From Clostridia bacterium (lineage in GTDB: Bacteria > Bacillota > Clostridia > Oscillospirales > Acutalibacteraceae), in NCBI GenBank assembly GCA_017439585.1, contig JAFSIV010000008.1, positions 43,688-107,687 of the forward strand: 64,000 nt of DNA. The letters run 5' to 3'. Shown piece after piece: positions 9,597-18,077 of this stretch. The notes beneath the pieces were generated by a model that ran no database searches, was not told where the DNA came from, and saw only the letters and a program-made list of their open reading frames with translations. Both the position numbers and the translations under genes were made by a program. Within the stretch, counting starts at the first letter, position 1; each line of letters starts with the position of its first letter.

Positions 9597-10661
9597 ATGA
9601 AAAAGATTAAAGTTGCTATTATTGGTGTTGGCTCGATTGCACAGGCACATATTTCTGCGTATTTATCAGATGAGCGCTGTGAATTATATGCTTTTTGTGA
9701 CATTGATGAGAATCGCCTCAAAAGTGTTGGCGAGAAGTTTGGTGTCACCCATCTCTACACTGATAAGGACGAGATGCTAAAAAATTGTCCCGAGATAGAT
9801 GTTGTAAGTGTTTGCACATGGAATAATTCTCATGCCGAATGTTCTATCGCAGCTCTTAATGCAGGTAAAAACGTACTTTGTGAAAAGCCTATGGCTATGA
9901 ATGCCCAAGAAGCTCAAGCTATGAAAAAAGCCGCAGAGCAAAACGGCAAGCTATTAATGATAGGCTTTGTTCGTCGTTACGGCAATGATGCAAAGGTTAT
10001 CAAGGATTTTATTGATAATGGTAATTTTGGCGATATATATTATACAAAAGCTACATATTTAAGAAGAGCAGGCGCCCCTAAGGGTTGGTTCTGTGACAGT
10101 GAACTTTCCGGAGGTGGACCGCTTATTGATTTGGGTGTGCATGTTATTGATTTAGCACGATATCTTTCGGGAGGACCTAAGCCTGTTTCGGTTTATGCAG
10201 CAACCTTTAATAAATTAGGTAACCGCGAGCATTTAAAGTTTAATACTCGTTGGGGTATTGATTCGGAAAAATCAGTTTTTGATGTTGAGGATTTAGCAAC
10301 TGCACTTATCCGATTTGATAACGGAATGGTTATGGCACTTGAAGCAAGTTTCAGCCTTAATATTAAAGAGGATGTGGGTACAGTTCAACTGTTCGGCGAT
10401 AAGGCGGGCGCGATTATAGGTTCTGATATAGAGATGTTTACCGAAGAAAACGGTTATTTAACTAACACAAGCCTTAAATGTACTACGGACTCAAGCTTTT
10501 TGAACAGCGGAATGTTTTTTGGCGAGATTCATCACTTCCTTGATTGCGTTTGTGATAATGTGGAATGTATTTCCCCCGCCGAAGAAGGTGTGCTACTTAT
10601 GAAAATACTCGATGCGGCTTATGAATCGGCAAGAACAGGTCATGAAGTAGAAATTAAATAA
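9597..10661 (+). CDS. Gfo/Idh/MocA-family NAD(P)-dependent oxidoreductase
   Basis: 354 aa. N-terminal Rossmann domain with dinucleotide loop GVGSIAQAH (10-18), the family motif CEKPMA (95-100, catalytic Lys97), then the C-terminal alpha/beta domain with the GGGPLIDLGVHVID motif (172-185), carrying the Asp and His expected of an alcohol-oxidising active site. AGGAGA overlaps the end of the isomerase gene upstream. Members oxidise secondary alcohols of sugars, inositols or glycosides. Together with the partners at 8743 and 10813 it forms an isomerase-dehydrogenase-isomerase set, probably under the divergent AraC regulator. Confidence 0.9.
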   Translation: MKKIKVAIIGVGSIAQAHISAYLSDERCELYAFCDIDENRLKSVGEKFGVTHLYTDKDEMLKNCPEIDVVSVCTWNNSHAECSIAALNAGKNVLCEKPMAMNAQEAQAMKKAAEQNGKLLMIGFVRRYGNDAKVIKDFIDNGNFGDIYYTKATYLRRAGAPKGWFCDSELSGGGPLIDLGVHVIDLARYLSGGPKPVSVYAATFNKLGNREHLKFNTRWGIDSEKSVFDVEDLATALIRFDNGMVMALEASFSLNIKEDVGTVQLFGDKAGAIIGSDIEMFTEENGYLTNTSLKCTTDSSFLNSGMFFGEIHHFLDCVCDNVECISPAEEGVLLMKILDAAYESARTGHEVEIK

Positions 10662-10676
10662 CTAAAAAATTGTGCT

Positions 10677-10745
10677 ATTAACACAATATGGGGACAGTAT
10701 TATTCTATTCGTTTGCGTGGCAACCGAATAACATGCTGTGTTAAT
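10677..10745 (+). repeat. Nested inverted repeat between dehydrogenase and isomerase genes
   Basis: Outer arms ATTAACACA (10677-10685) and TGTGTTAAT (10737-10745), an ATATG/CATGC-flanked interior, and an inner hairpin TATTCG-TTTGC / GCAA-CGAATA (10706-10730). Further on, CCGTTAT and ATAACGG pair before the next start. No T run follows, so it is not a standard terminator. It could be a stabilising, processing or regulatory leader. Confidence 0.5.
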
Positions 10746-10812
10746 CTTCCTTGCCGTTATGGAGATTTAATCCCTATTTGTGTTTACATATAACGGTAGA
10801 ATGGAGATTAAA

Positions 10813-11679
10813 ATGAAAACATCAGTTTCTTCTTATAGTTTTGCGTCTATGATGATGAAGTATGGTGATACCCACCTCACAATTATTGAAAAAGCTAAAA
10901 ATATAGGCTTTGATGCAATAGAATTCACCGACCTTGATGTTCCCGAAGGCCAAACCGAGCTCGAGTATGCCAAAGCAATTAAAGCTGAAGCTCAAAGAGT
11001 TGGACTCGAAATATCGGGGTATAGCATTTCTGCGGATCTGCTTTCAGGTAGCGGTGGCGACCTTGATAAAGAAATTGAGCGAATAAAAGCAAAGATTGAT
11101 GTGGCAGAAGCACTTGGAACTAAACTCGTGCGTCACGACGCAACATTCTCGTTTTTAAATAACAAACGCGGATATAACGGCTTTGTTAATGTACTTGACC
11201 GCCTTGCTTACGGTTGTAGAGAAATAACCCAATACGCTAAGTCAAAGGGAATAAGAACCGCTGTGGAAAACCATGGGTTTTTCTGCCAGGACTCCGATAG
11301 AATAGAGTTGCTTGTAAATACCGTTGCAGATGAAAACTTTGGAATTCAGCTTGATATGGGTAATTTTCTTTGTGTGGACGAAAATCCTGCAACAGCAGTT
11401 GGTAGATGTGCGCCTTATGCATTTAATTTGCATGCTAAGGATTTCATTTTCAAAAACGGTGAAGAGGGTTATCCGGGAGCCGGTTTTATGCAAACACGTG
11501 GAGGCAACTTTATTAGAGGTACTGTTTTAGGTCATGGAATTGTGCCGATAAAACAATGCATTTCTATAATGAAGAGTAATGGATATGATGGATATATCAC
11601 ATTAGAATTTGAAGGTGTAGAGGATCTGAACTTCGCCTTGCAACAAGGTTTTGTTTATATGAAGACACATTGTTGTTGA
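10813..11679 (+). CDS. Sugar phosphate isomerase/epimerase family TIM-barrel protein
   Basis: 288 aa from the ATG at 10813 (MKTSVSSYSFASMMMKYGD), preceded by GGAG at 10803-10806; longer in-frame starts lack a ribosome binding site. Xylose-isomerase-like TIM barrel with metal-ligand segments TAVENHGFF, IQLDMGNF, NLHAKDF and YITLEFEG. The extra His in ENHG and the general layout recall inosose dehydratase/hexulose isomerase relatives, but the substrate is not determinable. It lies 151 bases after the dehydrogenase gene, behind a nested inverted repeat, so it may be expressed at a different level from the first two genes. Confidence 0.85.
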   Translation: MKTSVSSYSFASMMMKYGDTHLTIIEKAKNIGFDAIEFTDLDVPEGQTELEYAKAIKAEAQRVGLEISGYSISADLLSGSGGDLDKEIERIKAKIDVAEALGTKLVRHDATFSFLNNKRGYNGFVNVLDRLAYGCREITQYAKSKGIRTAVENHGFFCQDSDRIELLVNTVADENFGIQLDMGNFLCVDENPATAVGRCAPYAFNLHAKDFIFKNGEEGYPGAGFMQTRGGNFIRGTVLGHGIVPIKQCISIMKSNGYDGYITLEFEGVEDLNFALQQGFVYMKTHCC

Positions 11680-11757
11680 TTAAGCAATAAAAAAGGAATT
11701 TTATACAAAGCGAGACTTCTTTAATCACCTTATTCCCACTATAATCAAACACGAATA

Positions 11758-11805
11758 ATCCCCCTCGAATGTGACATTATCTTCACATCCGAGAGGGATT
11801 TTTAT
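11758..11805 (+). terminator. Intrinsic terminator between convergent gene sets
   Basis: ATCCC-CTCG-ATGTGA pairs with TCACAT-CGAG-GGGAT, followed by TTTTTATT on the plus strand. It closes the 8743-11679 set. Confidence 0.8.
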
Positions 11806-11820
11806 TCTAAGTCTGTATTT

Positions 11821-11883
11821 TTAGATTCCATACATATCGTCGCGTACAGAATAAAGCTGTAAAGCTATTGAAAATTTTATAGC
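11821..11883 (-). pseudogene. 5' remnant of another sugar isomerase gene
   Basis: The minus strand reads FSIALQLYSVRDDMYGI then stop (11821-11823). ALQLYSVRDDM is the typical amino end of this TIM-barrel family and resembles residues 5-15 of the adjacent gene (IQLYSVRDSME). No start codon precedes it, and it begins ~15 bases after the stop of that gene. It is a leftover of a second, tandem paralogue. Confidence 0.65.
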
Positions 11884-11898
11884 CCTTTTTCCTAAACC

Positions 11899-12621
11899 TT
11901 ATTTTTCAAGACTGCGCAAATATTTAATGCAGATTTCAGCCTCGTCAAGACCGGTAGGATTGCAGGTCTCACTCTCAACAACCATAGGAATACCCATTTC
12001 AACAGCCTTTTTATAAACATCTGCCACCGGTGCTTCGCCTAAGCCTAATGGCTTGCCGTTACCGTCAGCCGAACCATCCTTAATATGAATAAATCCGATT
12101 CTATCTTTAAGGCGTTCCATTAGTGCTATGGGATTTTTCATTCCAACATATGCCCAGTAAGTATCTATTTCCAGCATAATGTCGGTTCGGTATATCATCT
12201 GATCATAGGGAAATGAACCGTCTTCATTAACAATAAATTCCCTTGCATGATTGTGAAAACCTAAATTTATACCGTCTTTTTTAAGTTTAGCAGAAATTTC
12301 GTTTATTGCTTTAATAACACCATCAAGATTTTCCTGAGACCAAAGATCAAAACCTGGAACAATAAAATTCTTGTTACCGATAGCCTTATGAAAAGCAACG
12401 GTCTCTTCATAATTATTCACAAGCTCATCAAGGAACGAATGTGTACCTGAAACTTTAAGGTTATATCTTTTTAAAATTTCATTTACTTCTTCCGCCGTAC
12501 GACCAAAAAAGCCTGCAAATTCTACATATTTATAACCCATTTCGCTGATTTTCTTTAATGTACCCTCGAAATCCGTTTCCATAGAATCGCGAACCGAATA
12601 AAGCTGAATAGAATAATCCAT
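11899..12621 (-). CDS. Sugar phosphate isomerase/epimerase family TIM-barrel protein
   Basis: 240 aa, short for the family but with a normal start (MDYSIQLYSVRDSMETDFE) and end. Metal-site segments NLGFHNHAREF, LEIDTYWAYVG, FIHIKDG and VVESETCN are present. The HNH and DTYWA forms are typical of the large clade usually found beside Gfo/Idh/MocA dehydrogenases. It is the last gene of the minus-strand set that starts at 16775. A remnant of a paralogue follows it. Substrate unknown. Confidence 0.87.
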   Translation of the reverse strand: MDYSIQLYSVRDSMETDFEGTLKKISEMGYKYVEFAGFFGRTAEEVNEILKRYNLKVSGTHSFLDELVNNYEETVAFHKAIGNKNFIVPGFDLWSQENLDGVIKAINEISAKLKKDGINLGFHNHAREFIVNEDGSFPYDQMIYRTDIMLEIDTYWAYVGMKNPIALMERLKDRIGFIHIKDGSADGNGKPLGLGEAPVADVYKKAVEMGIPMVVESETCNPTGLDEAEICIKYLRSLEK

Positions 12622-12633
12622 TTTTATATCTCC

Positions 12634-13788
12634 TTATACTTCTGGTATAACTATCTCTATTTCCTTACCCTCTTTTGCAGAGCGAACTAGACCATCAAGA
12701 ATAGCCTGATTAATAACGATTTCGCTTGATGGAACGGTAGCCTTTCCGCCGTTCTTAATAGCATCTACAAAGGAACGGAGTTTATTATAGAAAAGGTCAC
12801 CCGCCGGTTTAAGCGGTACTGAATATTCTATTGTCTGGTCACCCAAGGTCTTATAAATGATAAGCGGTCTGTCAAATTCACCATTCCAGCACTCAGTAGA
12901 GGGGATTCTGAGACCACCCTTAGTACCTAAAATAAGTGCATCACCGCAGGTGTTCATATGCATAGCCCATGAAATACGGAAATCCAGAACTATATCTCCT
13001 TCAAGGCGAACAAAGCCTGCTGCAAAATCATCTACACCAAATTTTTCGGCATATTCAGGATGACCGGGATAGTAAGCCGGGTCTTTACCAAAGTAATCAG
13101 AAACATAACCGGTAGCGGTTAAAGGCTTTGGATAACCCACCGCACCCAAAAGCATATCAAGAGAATAGCATCCAATATCGCCTAATGCACCGAGACCTCC
13201 GGTTTCCTTTTCAATAAAGGTTGTACCGAAAGGAGTGGGAATACCTCTACGGCGACCGCCGCCTGCCTGAATATAGTAAACCTTACCCAATTCGCCGGAA
13301 TCTACTATCTTTTTAATCATCTGCATATTCTCGCTCATTCTGGGCTGGAATCCGATGGTTAAAATCTTACCCGATTTCTTTTCAGCCTTCATTACCTCAA
13401 TCGCCTCGTCAAGAGTGACGGTAAAGGGTTTTTCGAGCATTACGTTTATTCCTGCCTCCAATGCGTGAATAGCACAGGGAGCATGTTGGGTGTTGTATGT
13501 ACAGATACTCACGCCGTCCAAATCCTTTTCAGCGGCAATTAAAGCCTCATCAGAGTCATAAATACGTGCGCCCTCGATTTCAAATCTCTTTGCAAATGCC
13601 TCTGCTTTACCGGGTACAATATCTGCCAATGCTACAATTTCAACATCGGGCATTCTTAGATACTGAGATATATGTGATTCTGCAATCCAACCTGTACCTA
13701 TAATACCGATTTTTACTTTTTTAGAAGCATCAATAACCTCTACTTCTTGATTTTCCTTAAATGCATCCAATCCTGCAACTTTTGCCAT
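12634..13788 (-). CDS. Gfo/Idh/MocA-family oxidoreductase
   Basis: 384 aa. A ~25-residue N-terminal extension precedes the Rossmann loop GIIGTGWIAESH (~29-40); then LEKPFTV (~120) and GALGDIGCYSLDML (~205-218). The position usually held by His in DxGxHxxD is Tyr, as in glucose-fructose oxidoreductase-type members. It is followed 12 bases later by the isomerase gene, forming a second dehydrogenase-isomerase pair. The codon-level sequence is clean and the ribosome binding site AGGAGG is at 13796-13801. Likely an NAD(P)-linked sugar or glycoside oxidation; substrate unknown. Confidence 0.9.
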   Translation of the reverse strand: MAKVAGLDAFKENQEVEVIDASKKVKIGIIGTGWIAESHISQYLRMPDVEIVALADIVPGKAEAFAKRFEIEGARIYDSDEALIAAEKDLDGVSICTYNTQHAPCAIHALEAGINVMLEKPFTVTLDEAIEVMKAEKKSGKILTIGFQPRMSENMQMIKKIVDSGELGKVYYIQAGGGRRRGIPTPFGTTFIEKETGGLGALGDIGCYSLDMLLGAVGYPKPLTATGYVSDYFGKDPAYYPGHPEYAEKFGVDDFAAGFVRLEGDIVLDFRISWAMHMNTCGDALILGTKGGLRIPSTECWNGEFDRPLIIYKTLGDQTIEYSVPLKPAGDLFYNKLRSFVDAIKNGGKATVPSSEIVINQAILDGLVRSAKEGKEIEIVIPEV

Positions 13789-13813
13789 TTTAGTTTCCTC
13801 CTAAAATATAGTT

Positions 13814-14728
13814 TTAAATTACAAACTGGCGGAGATACCGACAGCTTACCTTCACTGAATTAAGAATTTTCTCTTTTGAGCTTTCAAACGCCTTATCCTC
13901 TACCTCAATACAAACAAATGAATCGTAGCCGATATCGGTTAAAGCTGATATGTATTTACCCCAGTTGACATCTCCAAGGCCCGGTAACTTGGGTGACATA
14001 TATTCGAGCGGATATGCCATAACACCAACTTCGTTAAGCTTATCGGTATAAAGCTTTATATCCTTACAGTGAACATGGAAAATCTTATCCTTAAACTCAT
14101 AAACAGGCTTAATATAGTCTATTTGTTGCCAAATAAAATGACTCGGGTCATAATTGATGCCGAAATTATCACTATTTATTATCTCGAACATCTTTCTCCA
14201 AAGAGCAGGAGTTGTAAAAAGATTCTGACCGCCTGGCCATTGGTCTTTACCAAAGAGCATCGGGCAGTTTTCTATTGCGATTTTTACTCCCTTTTCTTCT
14301 GCAAGCTTTACAATAGGAGGCCAAACCTCTTTAAATATTTCAAGATTCTCCTCAACGGTTTTATTCTGGTCACGTCCCACAAAGGTAGTAACCATATTCA
14401 CTCCTAAAAGAGCGCTCATATTGATAACCTTTTTTAGATGCTCAATACTATCATTTCTCTTTTCCAAATTTCCATCCATATTGTTAGGATAGAAAGCCAA
14501 GGAAGATATTTCAACACCGCTTTTTTTACAGTAATCTTTGATATATGCTATATACTCAGCCGATGTATTCTCTACATCAATATGGCTAACACCCGCATAT
14601 CTTCTTTCTGCCTTGCCCTGAGGCCAGCAAGCCACTTCTACACAGCTACAACCGTTTTTAGAAATATCATCCATCATTTCCTCAAAGGTGAAACCGTCAT
14701 AAATAGCAGATACAACACCTAATTTCAT
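13814..14728 (-). CDS. Sugar phosphate isomerase/epimerase family TIM-barrel protein
   Basis: 304 aa TIM barrel, MKLGVVSAIYDGFTFEEMMD at the start. Metal-site segments are VKIAIENCPML, INYDPSHFIWQ, VHCKDIKLY and CIEVEDKAF, the IENCPM/DPSH pattern of a subgroup commonly annotated as sugar epimerase or hydroxypyruvate-isomerase-like. It sits between two dehydrogenase genes with gaps of 17-25 bases, in one minus-strand transcription unit. It acts in the cytosol (no signal peptide). The exact reaction is unknown. Confidence 0.87.
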   Translation of the reverse strand: MKLGVVSAIYDGFTFEEMMDDISKNGCSCVEVACWPQGKAERRYAGVSHIDVENTSAEYIAYIKDYCKKSGVEISSLAFYPNNMDGNLEKRNDSIEHLKKVINMSALLGVNMVTTFVGRDQNKTVEENLEIFKEVWPPIVKLAEEKGVKIAIENCPMLFGKDQWPGGQNLFTTPALWRKMFEIINSDNFGINYDPSHFIWQQIDYIKPVYEFKDKIFHVHCKDIKLYTDKLNEVGVMAYPLEYMSPKLPGLGDVNWGKYISALTDIGYDSFVCIEVEDKAFESSKEKILNSVKVSCRYLRQFVI

Positions 14729-14745
14729 AAAATATATGCTCCTTT

Positions 14746-15735
14746 TTATATTTTGTCCGGATAAATTATTCCGGCAGATTGCTTGATTTTATCCATACAA
14801 TAATGAACATCCGCACAAAGCGATGAAACCTTACTGTATTCTTCTTTATATTGATTAAATCTTAATATATAATTGGCAAAAGCCTTAGCCTCATAGCTCA
14901 TAATCTGAACCCTGGTCTCTTGCTCTGATAAATCAGTTTCCTTTCCGTCCTTAAAAAGAGAAATCCCCTGATAGAGAGACACCGAAGAAATTTTAACTGT
15001 TCCCATATCTCCTATTATTTCACTTCCAATAAGACTCTGACCGCTTTTTCCATATGTCAAAACAGCCGAGAAACCGCCGTAATCGAAAATAGCACATCCC
15101 GAGGAATCTGCGCCGTTGGAAAAGAAATTACTTTTGGCTGTTATAGCCTTTGGTATACCGAATAAATCAACCGCCGCATAAACGCAATAAATACCCAAAT
15201 CCATAAGTGTTCCTGCATGGAGCGACATATCAAAGATATTAATTTGTTCCCCTAAAAGAAAACTATCAAGACGGCTTGAACGCTGATTAAAATCTATTCT
15301 CGCCATTCTGATATCCCCGATTTTTTCTATACCGGATAAAAGCATTTCACGGCTTTTATTATGACGGGACATTATAGCTTCCATATATATAAGACCTTTG
15401 CTATCCGCCAAAGATTTTAATTCCTTGTACTCCGATAGACTTGATGTTATCGGTTTTTCGCAGATAACGTGCTTACCGTTTTCAAGAAAAATTCGGCTTT
15501 GCTCAAAATGAAAAACATTAGGGCTTGCAATATATACAGCATCTATATTCTTATCCTTTGCCATTTCAAACAAATCGGTATACACCTTATTACAGTTGTT
15601 CTTACCGGCAAATTCTTCGCCTTTTTGTGCAGTTCTTGAATATACTGAAACCAGTTTGAACTCACCTGTAAGAGACATTGCGTCTAAAAACTGCTGACAT
15701 ATACCGCTCGTGCCTATGGTTGCTAGTTTTATCAT
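14746..15735 (-). CDS. Gfo/Idh/MocA-family oxidoreductase
   Basis: 329 aa with dinucleotide loop ATIGTSGICQQF (5-16), CEKPITSSL (~92-100) and MDLGIYCVYAAVDLFG (~158-173). The DxGxYxxx form, with Tyr for His, resembles the dihydrodiol-dehydrogenase-like branch. Its ATG overlaps the stop of the upstream dehydrogenase gene by 4 bases (ATGA), so translation is coupled. Two adjacent dehydrogenases with different active-site residues suggest two successive or alternative sugar oxidations. Confidence 0.87.
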   Translation of the reverse strand: MIKLATIGTSGICQQFLDAMSLTGEFKLVSVYSRTAQKGEEFAGKNNCNKVYTDLFEMAKDKNIDAVYIASPNVFHFEQSRIFLENGKHVICEKPITSSLSEYKELKSLADSKGLIYMEAIMSRHNKSREMLLSGIEKIGDIRMARIDFNQRSSRLDSFLLGEQINIFDMSLHAGTLMDLGIYCVYAAVDLFGIPKAITAKSNFFSNGADSSGCAIFDYGGFSAVLTYGKSGQSLIGSEIIGDMGTVKISSVSLYQGISLFKDGKETDLSEQETRVQIMSYEAKAFANYILRFNQYKEEYSKVSSLCADVHYCMDKIKQSAGIIYPDKI

Positions 15736-16775
15736 ATATCAGTTTTTAGAGTTGTAAGTGTTTCGGCAGAACAGAAGGCTGACTCCATAACACAAAGAAC
15801 TCTTCTTACCTCACAATTCTTAATATATTGCTCGCATTTTCCATCAATCGCTAAGCAGAAATTGCGATAAAACTCGTGAACATCACTTTTTGGAATTTCG
15901 TTTTCATAAATATCCAAGGTCAGATTATCCCTCGGAGCCATAGTTTTAGTAATTCCTGCGGCATTCTGAACAGGAGTTACATCCTTTTCAATCCATCTGG
16001 TGAGTTTTGCAATCTGCGGCTTAGTTTTCCAATCGCTCAGATAAAGCGAGCCGTTTTTACACTGCATATAAAATCTTGGCATAGCAATAAAATTATATGT
16101 ACCAACCTCAACCAAGGCAGTTTTTCCGCTAACAAACCCTAATTCTAAACGGAAGCCGTCATCAACCTCGGTATTGGTTATATGGGTTGTATAACAACTG
16201 ACAGTGCAAATTTTTTCGGGGATAAGCTTTAACATCTGGTCGATAAGATGAACACCCCAATCGAGTATCATACCGCCTCCGGGCGCTTTTTCGCATCTCC
16301 AATCACTTGGAATTCCGCGCGAACCGTGAATCCTTGATTCGATTCTTATAACCTCATCTATCTCACCGCTCTCGATTACACTCTTTACACCTAAATAATC
16401 CACATCCCAACGCCTGTTCTGATGAACTGATAATAGCTTACCCGATTCATTCTGAGCCTCAACCATACGGTCAAACTCCTCTACCGACAGTGCCACAGGT
16501 TTCTCACAAATAACATTATGTCCTGATTTAAGACCTGAAACAACCAAAGCCTCGTGAACATCGTTAGGAGTTGCAACAACAATAATATCAACGCTTTTAT
16601 CTGCAAAAATCTCCTCATTGGAGCTATATACAAATATATCTTTCTCTCTTGCTGCCTCTCTCCTGTTTTCCTTTATATCATAGATTCCCGCAAGAGAAAC
16701 CACATCACTCTTTATAATCTGGTCACAGTGCCAAGCTCCCTGACCACCGTATCCGATTACCGCAACCTTTTTCAT
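15732..16775 (-). CDS. Gfo/Idh/MocA-family oxidoreductase
   Basis: 347 aa from the ATG at 16773-16775 (MKKVAVIGYGGQGAWH), preceded by GGAGG at 16781-16785; the in-frame ATG four codons earlier overlaps that ribosome binding site. Rossmann loop GYGGQGAWH, CEKPVALS (~94-101) and GGGMILDWGVHLIDQM (~168-183) with the canonical Asp-Gly-x-His. It is the first gene of the set running to 11899 (three dehydrogenases, two isomerases). The set diverges from an AraC regulator at 17135 across ~360 bases, so this regulator is the likely controller. Confidence 0.9.
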   Translation of the reverse strand: MKKVAVIGYGGQGAWHCDQIIKSDVVSLAGIYDIKENRREAAREKDIFVYSSNEEIFADKSVDIIVVATPNDVHEALVVSGLKSGHNVICEKPVALSVEEFDRMVEAQNESGKLLSVHQNRRWDVDYLGVKSVIESGEIDEVIRIESRIHGSRGIPSDWRCEKAPGGGMILDWGVHLIDQMLKLIPEKICTVSCYTTHITNTEVDDGFRLELGFVSGKTALVEVGTYNFIAMPRFYMQCKNGSLYLSDWKTKPQIAKLTRWIEKDVTPVQNAAGITKTMAPRDNLTLDIYENEIPKSDVHEFYRNFCLAIDGKCEQYIKNCEVRRVLCVMESAFCSAETLTTLKTDI

Positions 16776-16802
16776 AATTACCTCCATAGATTATAGCCAG
16801 GA

Positions 16803-16837
16803 CTTAGAGTGACAGTTTCGTCTCTTTTCACTCTAAG
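16803..16837. promoter_or_regulatory. Inverted repeat upstream of the dehydrogenase set
   Basis: CTTAGAGTGA (16803-16812) and TCACTCTAAG (16828-16837), perfect 10-base arms 15 bases apart, just upstream of the 16775 start. Could be an operator or a leader hairpin. The rest of the 16838-17075 gap is AT-rich with nothing else I can name. Confidence 0.45.
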
Positions 16838-17075
16838 CAAACACAAATAAAAACAGTCTGCTAAGCCTCAGGTATACTGTAGGGATAAATTTTAGCCACT
16901 TTTTCTTCTTGCCTTTTATAAAAAAATCATTAAAAATCGTCACATTTATCATAATTTGAAGTCTTATTTGAGAAAAAATTAGTACATTTATCCTTTATAA
17001 CTACATTGTATTATTTTTATTCGCTTTATTCAAGTCACGATTATATTACTTTTTAGCCAAATATTGCGGTTTTAG

Positions 17076-17104
17076 TTGAAAAGTTTAGATGTTTATGTTA
17101 AAAT
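17076..17104 (+). promoter_or_regulatory. Sigma-A promoter of the AraC gene at 17135
   Basis: TTGAAA (17076-17081), 17 bases, TAAAAT (17099-17104), 30 bases before the ATG; ribosome binding site AGGAAG at 17121-17126. Confidence 0.65.
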
Positions 17105-17134
17105 AAGAAATCATATCTCACAGGAAGTGACCGA

Positions 17135-17929
17135 ATGAAAAAAGCTATATATGAGCCTAAGTCTGAGGCTATAAGAATACAAAAAGCCCCAACACTCATC
17201 CCCACACCTCATTTCCATAAAGAAATTGAAATTGTTTACATTAAAAAAGGTGGATGCACCGCATACGCTGACAGACAGTGTATCACCCTTAAAAACGGTG
17301 AGTTATTCATAAGCTTTCCAAATCAAATTCACTATTACGAAAATACAAGTTTTGGAGATTATTATATTATTATAGTTAATCCAAGCGTGTTTTTTGAATT
17401 AAAGGAAACTTTGAACGGATCTATTCCTGCCGAAAATAGCATTGACCCCAAAAATCATAAATGCATTACTGAGCTTTTAGAAAATCTTTATTCTGCCGAA
17501 GGTGAATTTAAAAATACCGTTATTGCGGGGATACTAAACCAGATTATTGGAAATTTGCTCTCTAACATGGAATTAAAGCCACGAATTAAAACCGATAATT
17601 CCACACTCCAATCTATTCTTACCTTTTGCAACGATAATTTTACAGAGGAAATATCCCTTGATGATATTTCCAATAATCTCCACCTAAGCAAGTATCATAT
17701 TTCTCATCTGCTCAGCAGTAAGCTGGATATGAGCTTTAATACTTGTATAAATATGCTTAGAGTAGATATGGCTTGTGATTTACTCGCAACTACTGATAAA
17801 AAAACTGCTGATATATCCGAAGAGGTCGGTTTTGGTTCAATTCGCTCTTTTAACAGAGCATTTCTCAAAATCACAGGAACCACGCCTTTAAAATACCGAA
17901 CAAGGTATAAATTGCAAAAAAACAAGTAG
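17135..17929 (+). CDS. AraC-family transcriptional regulator
   Basis: 264 aa. Cupin-type N-terminal domain with PHFHKEIEIVYIKKGG (residues ~24-39), then a C-terminal DNA-binding domain (ISLDDISNNLHLSKYHISH then LLSSKLDMSFNTCINMLR; second helix-turn-helix TADISEEVGFGSIRSFNR and FLKITGTTPLKYR). It diverges from the dehydrogenase/isomerase set at 16775-11899 and converges with the glycan locus end at 18078. Probable sugar-responsive activator of the divergent set; the effector is unknown. Confidence 0.9.
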   Translation: MKKAIYEPKSEAIRIQKAPTLIPTPHFHKEIEIVYIKKGGCTAYADRQCITLKNGELFISFPNQIHYYENTSFGDYYIIIVNPSVFFELKETLNGSIPAENSIDPKNHKCITELLENLYSAEGEFKNTVIAGILNQIIGNLLSNMELKPRIKTDNSTLQSILTFCNDNFTEEISLDDISNNLHLSKYHISHLLSSKLDMSFNTCINMLRVDMACDLLATTDKKTADISEEVGFGSIRSFNRAFLKITGTTPLKYRTRYKLQKNK

Positions 17930-18003
17930 CATTTTCAAAATATGATTATATTTTAATCATAAAGGGTGCGCTTAATGCAATCCCAAAAAGACTAAAATAA
18001 AAG

Positions 18004-18067
18004 AATAACCTCTTGTATAACTAGTAATGGTTTAACAACCATATTACTAAAACACAAGAGGTTTTTT
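18004..18067. terminator. Bidirectional terminator between AraC gene and SGNH gene
   Basis: AACCTCTTGT...ACAAGAGGTT outer stem with a second TAGTAATGGTT/AACCATATTACTA stem inside, T6 on the plus strand and A-rich flank on the other. It ends both the AraC gene and the long minus-strand glycan locus. Confidence 0.8.
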
Positions 18068-18077
18068 AAGTTTTAAT

